Under the pieces are notes generated by a model that searched no databases, was not told the DNA's origin, and saw only the letters and a list, made by a program, of their open reading frames with translations. Positions 58,501 to 64,000 of a stretch of 64,000 nucleotides of DNA are shown one piece after another; within the stretch, counting starts at the first letter, position 1, and every line of letters starts with the position of its first letter. Position numbers and translations under genes: made by a program. The DNA comes from Saprospiraceae bacterium (GTDB taxonomy: Bacteria; Bacteroidota; Bacteroidia; Chitinophagales; Saprospiraceae). Location of the stretch: assembly GCA_016722285.1 (NCBI GenBank), contig JADKGI010000012.1, positions 1 to 64,000 of the forward strand, written 5' to 3'.

Positions 58501-60910
58501 GGTTGCATCGGTAACTAATTCAGGGTTGGTAACCGGATTACTACAGGGGACGGCAAGATTTACCTATACCGTCGATAGCACCGGATGCACATCTTTGCAA
58601 TCTGAGCTGCTGACAGTGCATGCACGGCCGACGATATCAATATCAGGCAGTTCAAATATTTGTGAAGGGGCCCAAACAATGCTTCTTCCCACTTCAGGCG
58701 GTACCTGGGCCAGTACGGATAATAACATAGCCATAGTAGATAATTCAGGATCGGTGCTGGCCATTTCAGCCGGTCAGGTGAGATTCTATTTTTCAGACTC
58801 AGGCACAGGATGTACGTCTGATGTCAGCGGTGTGATTACTGTCAGCGATGCACCTGATGTGTCAGTTACTGGTAGCAATGACATTTGTGCAGGGTTCAGA
58901 ACCACACTTTCACCGACATCGGGCGGTGTGTGGACAAGCAGCAATTCCAATATTGCTACCGTTACCAATACAGGTATTGTGACGGGAGTTTCTTACGGTC
59001 AGGCTAGTTTCAGGTTTACGTCATCAGTATCCGGATGTACTTCTGCATACACTACACCACCAATAATAGTCAACAGGTGTATTTTAAATGATTTTAATAT
59101 CACAAAAGTAAATATCTCAGTGTCAGGAAATGTCAGCACAAATGATGTAGTACCTGGCGGATATCTGTATAGTACGACACCAATTCTTGTCAGTAAACCA
59201 TCAACAGGAACACCGGTAATCAATATGTCGTCAAATGGAAGTTATACTTTTGTCGCCGATGCTTCCGGAACGTATGAATATACAGTTTCACTATGTTCGC
59301 CTGTATATAACGGTCTTTGTATCCAGTCTGTACTCACTATTCTTGTCTCCAATATCGCTGTCGATGGCAAGACTCCGATAGCAGTCGATGATCGGGCAGT
59401 TACATTTGCCAATGCTAACCCGGCACTTCCCGGAATTCCTGTTACTTTGCCATCTCTTGCGAATGACCACTGCTTGTATAACATTGCCTGCGCTCTTGAT
59501 CCAACCTCAGTTTTAGTAACTGTTCCCCCTCAAAATGGCTTTACATCGGTGGATGGAGCCGGAAATATAACATATACACCTGGTCCGGGTTTTGTAGGTT
59601 CTGTCACGCTAAGATACAGGGTTTGTATTGAAGGTGAGCCTGCAAATTGTGCTTCAGCCATCCAGTTGATTGATGTGTTGGATGAATCTCAAATTAATCT
59701 GAATTCTACACATGCGGTTGACGATTTCTACAATACAAACAGGGAAACATCGGTTTCAGGAAATGTACTTACCAATGATTATGATGCTGAAGGAGATATG
59801 CAGACTGTAATCGCCAAAGGGACAGCTATGTCGCCTGTTTTAGTTACGGGTGGCTCTTATTATCTGAGTTCGACAGGCAATTTTACATTTACGCCTGCCT
59901 TGGGTTTTTCAGGACCCGCTTCATTTGTTTATAAAGTATGTGATAATAATGCTGTGTCAAAATGTGACAGTGCAACGGTATATTTGTATGTCACTGATGA
60001 TATTTCATTTAGAATAAGGGTATATCTCGAAGGAGCTTTAAATGGCAACGGAAATGCAGTAGGATCCACTGGCAGACCTTTAATGCGGGACAATCTGAGA
60101 AGCAGTCCTTTTACAGGTAGCAATTATATACCTATGAAAGATCCGTATAAATATCAGAGTGCTTTTGTTGATGTCAGAACAAAATTCATTCACAAAGGCG
60201 CCGGACTATTATCCAAATTTGACAGTTTATCGAACGCAAACACTGTCTTAAGTGCTCAGGGAGAGAATTCAATTGTGGATTGGGTTTTTGTAGAATTCAG
60301 GTCAGAATCAGATTCTACTCTTGTATTGGTCACCAGATCTGGTTTATTGCAGAGAGACGGAGATATAGTTGATCTGGATGGAATTAGCCCGCTACGGGTA
60401 CCGGGAATTGGAGCCGGAAAATATTTTGTCGTAGTAAGACATCGAAACCATATGGGTGTCATGTCAAAAAAGGTACACAATAGTGGCTTGATTGATTTTA
60501 CGTCTCCACAAACTGAAGTATTTGATTATGGAAATACGTTGAACAACGGTTATGATTATACCGGATTGGCCATGAAGAGCAATGTTGTCCAGGGCTATAA
60601 GGCACTTTGGGCAGGTGACTTTGACGGGGACAAGCGACTGAAGTTTGTTAATCCTAATGATGACCTCAATATTTTATTTTTTGATGTATTGATATATCCG
60701 GGAAATTCGAATACAAATGCCAATTATGATTTTAGCTATGGGTATCTCCAGGGAGATTACAATATGGATGGCAAATCTAAATTTGACAATCCAAGTGATG
60801 ATAAAAATCTGATATTCAGTCAGATACTTCTGCATCCACTCAATTCCGGCATACTTTCAAATTTTAATTATATCATCGAGCAAGTGCCACCGGCCCGTTC
60901 GGATCAATAG
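55547..60910 (+). CDS. C-terminal segment: SprB repeats, DUF11-like, Big_2-like repeats, conserved terminal module
   Basis: A 1,787-residue open segment; coding in this frame starts near 55,464. Order: SprB repeats to about 56,500; a bacterial Ig/cadherin-like linker (DDHYVTEINVPITNGSVALN); a DUF11-like domain (YTVEAHNLSALPLNILQITD); about nine Big_2/Ig repeats of roughly 80 residues (GNSEICIGATTTL, SNSAIAQVNNSGVV, GKASFTF); cadherin-like domains with VDD starts (59,090-60,000); and a C-terminal module. The last part has two Asp-rich loops (GDFDGDKRLKFVNPNDDLN and GDYNMDGKSKFDNPSDDKN) that look like dockerin/EF-hand calcium loops. No classic T9SS type A tail is seen. Confidence 0.82.
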   Translation: MTVSDNNNCSNIIQVQINQGTPFASDEFIKHVSCNGGSDGGIDYYVRGGVGPYTFAWSTGATTKDITDLSEGAYQVTFTDTKGCSASGFFIVSEPTFLYTANLIVDVNCYSGVDGIVTAYPTGGVGPYKLAWSSGSSAQTITVPHGTYTVTVTDSYGCVASTSSQVNEPAELLLSANITAPCPGQSNGFVSLNVSGGTLPYTFTWSNGGPSQQVRSGLGAGTYGVTLTDGHGCIKIISFDLIPLNGALQSFAPSCVVNGSGNVETNPDGEEYAVINGGNLPYTFTWSTGSNAPFITGLNAGTYTVTVTSGGCGIVKTGTLFGALCSPPVAVDDHYVTEINVPITNGSVALNDYDPNNEFPLTFIPLGFINSVAGTITWDSTFNGAFSFYPATNFTGTLEIPYQLCDSMDLCVQAKLFITVSKPVLGLSKRVSSSPMLSGQNAYDFTYTVEAHNLSALPLNILQITDKLDTAFAGAVSWSVTSIQSPDFTVNNSYNGTSNINLLSGAHQLSGLSTGTINLGIHLVPGTNLGPYYNSARVTGESPAFTPLSDISQNGFNPDPDNDGDPTNNNAPTPVLLCPVVNITGNSEICIGATTTLTSVPNGTWISSNSAIAQVNNSGVVVGIAAGKASFTFIESSSGCITNATDSITVLSKPVVAITGLSDICAATTTTLSPTTGGYWTSSNTSVATVTNNGIVTGKIPGKASFYFTNAMTGCTSVATDSITVRINPTINFTGDSILCVGSTTNVNPTSGGTWISSNPTVATITQAGLVTAISNGLTYLSYTTDAGCSRNMTLPVIVKGNTFVQMGGPAEICNGTTTQLLPSSGGTWISNQPSIASVSINGLVSGLAVGYASFYFTDSVSGCLSNLGQVVTVLPSVSLSYSGPSTICEGSVTNVLPATGGVWFSSNNDIATVSSSGSVSGLSPGLVTFTYISSSTGCAFQLSPILKVNARPVISMSAPGPICQGGNISLLPSTGGSWVSNDSLVASVTNSGLVTGLLQGTARFTYTVDSTGCTSLQSELLTVHARPTISISGSSNICEGAQTMLLPTSGGTWASTDNNIAIVDNSGSVLAISAGQVRFYFSDSGTGCTSDVSGVITVSDAPDVSVTGSNDICAGFRTTLSPTSGGVWTSSNSNIATVTNTGIVTGVSYGQASFRFTSSVSGCTSAYTTPPIIVNRCILNDFNITKVNISVSGNVSTNDVVPGGYLYSTTPILVSKPSTGTPVINMSSNGSYTFVADASGTYEYTVSLCSPVYNGLCIQSVLTILVSNIAVDGKTPIAVDDRAVTFANANPALPGIPVTLPSLANDHCLYNIACALDPTSVLVTVPPQNGFTSVDGAGNITYTPGPGFVGSVTLRYRVCIEGEPANCASAIQLIDVLDESQINLNSTHAVDDFYNTNRETSVSGNVLTNDYDAEGDMQTVIAKGTAMSPVLVTGGSYYLSSTGNFTFTPALGFSGPASFVYKVCDNNAVSKCDSATVYLYVTDDISFRIRVYLEGALNGNGNAVGSTGRPLMRDNLRSSPFTGSNYIPMKDPYKYQSAFVDVRTKFIHKGAGLLSKFDSLSNANTVLSAQGENSIVDWVFVEFRSESDSTLVLVTRSGLLQRDGDIVDLDGISPLRVPGIGAGKYFVVVRHRNHMGVMSKKVHNSGLIDFTSPQTEVFDYGNTLNNGYDYTGLAMKSNVVQGYKALWAGDFDGDKRLKFVNPNDDLNILFFDVLIYPGNSNTNANYDFSYGYLQGDYNMDGKSKFDNPSDDKNLIFSQILLHPLNSGILSNFNYIIEQVPPARSDQ

Positions 60911-61601
60911 GTCCTGGATGATGTTCAGAAAACCTTACTCTTTATCAGGTGAGTAATGAAAAGGCATCAGGGATCACAAAATATTCATGCGATTTATTGG
61001 TAAAAGATATAGAAAATGTGCTGGCTATTTCCTATTGAAGTGGGTTTTAACCCGGTAAGCATTTTTCAATTGCCGCGGGTTTTAACCCTTGGTAAAGATG
61101 ATAATGATTCATTTGGCTTTTGCCAAAACCATATAAATTTTGGCTAAAGCCAAACAATATCCTCCATTTTTTTTCACAGGCTAAAGCCAGCGGCAATTTA
61201 TTTTAATTTGCTATTATTCTATTCTTTACTATTCCATTTTATTGTAGGAAATCTGGTATTATGAATATAATTAAATACATCCGTTATATACCTTTTAATC
61301 TATAATCGGTCTATCAAAATATTCATTTTTATACATGAAAATACAATCTAATATGTATTTAGCTCAAAGATAGATTGTGTATGTATTTAATAAAAAAAGT
61401 GTAAAAAAATGTACAAATAACAGCAATGGTAAGGTCGCCATTTATGTGTCATAAAAGTTGAAAGGTAAGTTTACCGGCTTTCCGGAAATTTATTTTTATG
61501 CCCTAAAGTCTGAGAATAGTAATTATTTATTGCAGTTTTTTAGGATATACACCTGATTCATCACTCCGATATAATGAGTCAGTACAAAGCACCCGCAACC
61601 G
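60911..61601. repeat. intergenic region with nested palindromes
   Basis: About 690 bp without a convincing gene. GGGTTTTAACCC occurs twice (61,042-61,053; 61,077-61,088). TTGGCTTTTGCCAA (from 61,113) and TTGGCTAAAGCCAA (from 61,140) follow. AATTGCCGC (61,068-61,076) pairs with GCGGCAATT (61,190-61,198), enclosing the others. The set could fold as a branched RNA or DNA structure. The rest is plain AT-rich DNA; a 75-codon minus-strand frame at 61,523-61,750 overlaps the start of the next gene and is a shadow. Confidence 0.55.
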
Positions 61602-64000
61602 ATGAAGGTAAAAGAATATTTTCTCAGCCATTCACTGAATCGTACATATTGGAGATTTACTTTTTTTGCTATTGCACTAAGTATCATTTCCTCAGGAAAC
61701 AAGTTGTCTGCCCAAACTGAGACTATCCCTGCCGGTTCATTTATTATCAATATGGGGGTAACTCCCCAAACCGAAAATAACGGACTGAAGCCTTATGGCA
61801 TGTTATATGACCTGATAAAAAATAATAAGGTTGGATTCAAGTGGATTATCAATCCGGCAAAAGCCAAAGATGGTATAGATTTCAGCCACAATGGTATTGA
61901 TTACAGGGGAGGCCCTTTTATCATACCTGTTGGGTACAGAACGGCTGCAGTGAATGCACGAATAGCATATTGGCAGAGCCAGGGGGTGGTGGGTGCAACC
62001 ACCACATCAGAACTTCAACTACCGGTTTATGTTACCTTTTTGAATGTCCCTCGCTGGACCCTTGACAAGCAGAACGGTAAGTTGGCAGTCCCCTATTTCG
62101 AACATGCAGGTATCCCGGAAAATGCTTTTGGGGGAACAGATGGGCATGATTGGAAAGATCCGGCCGAGCTGGATTGCTGTGATGACCTCTTCGTTATGCC
62201 ACACGCTGACCCTAAGTGGGAAACACATCAGCGTTTATACACATGGAATCTGGAATGCCGTGGTGGTATCTGGACAGGATGTCATGCAGGCAGCGCGCTA
62301 GAAAACATGGTCAATCCCGCAAACAGATCACAACAGACTAATTTTCTGACCGTAAAAGACGCATCTTTTACCGGCACTTCAGGCAATTACGCCAACAGTA
62401 ACAGTCTTATCCTTTGGGGTGACCATAAAAGAGGAACACCTCCTTATAACCATAGACTTCCGACTGATCCGGTAGCGCAGTATATTGGTGCTACGGATGG
62501 TGCATTTCAAAATGGATCGGAGCAAATATTTATGCCACGTCAATCAGCCGGAACTCCAGCTCGATGGAATCCCGGTCTAAAACTTATATGCTACGATCCA
62601 ACTCAGGAAGATGTTCCGACTTTGCAGGGTGACTTAAGGAATGCAGCTTCACTCATGTCCTATGGAAGAGGATTTGATGATCCGAACCGAGGTTATGTAA
62701 TGGAAACAGCTGCGCATTCGATAGGTAAATCATCAGATCCATCGAATATAGCAGCTCAACGAACTTTTTTTAATTTCAGTTGGTTAGCAGCTCAGGATAA
62801 GGCAGAAAATCTCAGTATTTCTACACCTGGCGGAGGTAATGGTATAGCTTATTCTGGCAATGGGCAATCTTTTACTTTTAATATACCCGGTGGTAATTTA
62901 AATAATCTCACAATTGAATGGGAATCCACTTGCGGAGGCACTTTTTCACCCAACGCTACTACCCAAACCTTGGTCTATACCCCCCCTGCAAGTGTTAATA
63001 TAAATGGTTGCGTAATAACCGTTTCGGTCACCGATCCCTGTGGCAGGACTACCACTACTTCTCTCAGGACAGCCATTCTATGTGATTTTACAGCTACTCC
63101 TACTGTTACTAATATCTCTTGTTTTGGAGGAAGTAATGGTAAAATAGATTTTACTGTGGCCGGAGAAAGCGCTATAGGCGCAAACACATGGAACTGGCTA
63201 AAAGTGGGCACTGCCACTACCGGATCAGGATCAGGAACACAAATTTCTGGTTTAAACGCCGGGTCATACAATGTGACAGTCACATCTTCTACTGAATGTA
63301 CTTCTACATTTACATCGTTGGTCACAGAGCCATTACAACTGGCTATCACACCGACAGTAATAAATTATGAATGTTATGGACAAACTGGTCTTATAAATAT
63401 AGCTGTTGCCGGAGGAACCGCTCCATACACGTATGCGTGGAATGGCGGAGCTGCCACCCGCAACAGAGTAAATCTGACAGCCGGTACTTATACACTCACA
63501 GTAACTGATGCTAATGGATGCACAAAGACATCTGTATCAGTAGTCACAGGCCAGACTACATCCTTCACAGCTTCAAATACAAAAACAGATATCACTTGTT
63601 ATGGACTTACCAATGGAACAGCAACTGTCTCCATGACAGGGGGCCAACCTTCATATAATTATACTTGGGCTGATGGATCGACCACCCAAAACAGAACCGG
63701 TCTTTCTACCGGAAGTTATGTAGTGACCGTTACCGATGCAGTTGGGTGTTCAGCCACAACGGGACTCACAATCAGCCAACCAACATTGCTCACAGTACAA
63801 GTGCAAGCTATATCTCCGTCCTGTCCTTCCGGAGCCACTGCTCCTCTGGATGCGAATGGATCCATCACTTTGACACCTAGTGGTGGTACGACTCCTTATA
63901 CTTACTTGTGGAATAGCGGAGCAACGACCCAAAATCGCACCGGCTTGACAGCAGGTACTTATACAGTGACCGTGACGGATGCCAAAGGATGCCAAAGTAT
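61602..64000 (+). CDS. SprB-repeat surface protein with possible GATase1-like domain (partial, runs off the window)
   Basis: From ATG 61,602 the frame is open to the window end (799 codons and continuing). Residues 1-38 are a signal peptide (FFAIALSIISSGNKLSAQ). Residues 40-400 form a domain with PVYVTFLNVPRWTLD, DLFVMPHADPKWE and a nucleophile-elbow-like WTGCHAGSALE (Cys 227), then ETAAHSIG (His 372). This layout recalls class I glutamine-amidotransferase-like folds; that is inference. Residues 405-500 are Ig-like. From about 505 there are SprB-type repeats (GGTAPYTYAWNGGAATRN, AGTYTLTVTDANGC), four or more by the end. No frameshifts were seen. It lies 691 bp after the second giant gene and probably continues well beyond the window. 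Confidence 0.82.
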   Translation, partial: MKVKEYFLSHSLNRTYWRFTFFAIALSIISSGNKLSAQTETIPAGSFIINMGVTPQTENNGLKPYGMLYDLIKNNKVGFKWIINPAKAKDGIDFSHNGIDYRGGPFIIPVGYRTAAVNARIAYWQSQGVVGATTTSELQLPVYVTFLNVPRWTLDKQNGKLAVPYFEHAGIPENAFGGTDGHDWKDPAELDCCDDLFVMPHADPKWETHQRLYTWNLECRGGIWTGCHAGSALENMVNPANRSQQTNFLTVKDASFTGTSGNYANSNSLILWGDHKRGTPPYNHRLPTDPVAQYIGATDGAFQNGSEQIFMPRQSAGTPARWNPGLKLICYDPTQEDVPTLQGDLRNAASLMSYGRGFDDPNRGYVMETAAHSIGKSSDPSNIAAQRTFFNFSWLAAQDKAENLSISTPGGGNGIAYSGNGQSFTFNIPGGNLNNLTIEWESTCGGTFSPNATTQTLVYTPPASVNINGCVITVSVTDPCGRTTTTSLRTAILCDFTATPTVTNISCFGGSNGKIDFTVAGESAIGANTWNWLKVGTATTGSGSGTQISGLNAGSYNVTVTSSTECTSTFTSLVTEPLQLAITPTVINYECYGQTGLINIAVAGGTAPYTYAWNGGAATRNRVNLTAGTYTLTVTDANGCTKTSVSVVTGQTTSFTASNTKTDITCYGLTNGTATVSMTGGQPSYNYTWADGSTTQNRTGLSTGSYVVTVTDAVGCSATTGLTISQPTLLTVQVQAISPSCPSGATAPLDANGSITLTPSGGTTPYTYLWNSGATTQNRTGLTAGTYTVTVTDAKGCQS

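Larger units (their letters stand above)
50259..60910 (+). pseudogene. giant SprB-repeat/Ig-repeat surface protein gene with five frameshifts
   Basis: Four long plus-strand segments form one gene of about 10.65 kb (about 3,550 residues), from a signal peptide at 50,259 to a stop at 60,910. Frame changes, each of one base, lie near 50,570 and 50,615 (extra bases, the second in a T-run), 53,313, 53,352 (a lost G in TTTGAGG where TTTGGAGG is expected) and 55,464 (a lost G). Across every break the protein pattern continues, for example TDVTCF then GGNNGV. SprB-type repeats occur in the gliding adhesin SprB of Flavobacterium johnsoniae, so an adhesin role is likely. The breaks are either real and recent or sequence errors. 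Confidence 0.75.

Overview
The window comes from a low-G+C member of the Bacteroidota, most likely a Saprospiraceae-like gliding or surface-associated bacterium. The evidence is several very long secreted proteins with SprB-type repeats, C-terminal type IX secretion (T9SS) sorting tails, an atpDC pair split from the other ATP synthase genes, matches to the Bacteroidota -7 promoter box TAnnTTTG, and family-typical housekeeping genes. The taxonomic call is inference from gene content.

Positions 1-10,900 are an accessory region dominated by mobile elements. It holds a decayed IS3-type element (about 1.3-2.6 kb), an IS21-family element with clear ends and a 6-bp target duplication (3106-5779), a small graspetide-like RiPP locus on the minus strand (two short precursor-like peptides ending in the same FVSSC tail plus an ATP-grasp ligase, 5916-7592), and an IS4-family element (8102-9527). 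The IS4 element sits inside one copy of a short palindromic repeat; two unoccupied copies lie 1 kb away. The ligase and all three transposase genes carry frameshifts.

Positions 10,925-26,024 are best read as one giant minus-strand surface-protein gene. It has a signal segment, a LamG-like domain, beta-helix repeats, tandem 73-residue repeats, Ig/HYR-like domains, dockerin-like and cohesin-like modules and a T9SS tail. Clusters of small indels break it into several long open segments.

Positions 26,463-49,435 are core genome and show no visible lesions: polX-like PHP protein, DUF1573 lipoprotein, UbiA-family prenyltransferase, RdgB, IlvE, a nuclease-fold/decayed-helicase pair, a dicarboxylate symporter, NDH-2, CoaX, a glycosyltransferase, three lipoproteins including a Kunitz-type inhibitor, NadC, RNase R, AtpD/AtpC and a small T9SS cargo protein.

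Positions 50,259-64,000 return to surface proteins. A second giant SprB-repeat/Ig-repeat gene (50,259-60,910) is interrupted by five one-base shifts. A third, intact SprB-repeat protein (61,602 to the window end) begins with a domain that may be glutamine-amidotransferase-like. The contrast between intact core genes and many frameshifts in the accessory and giant surface genes is the main pattern of the window.
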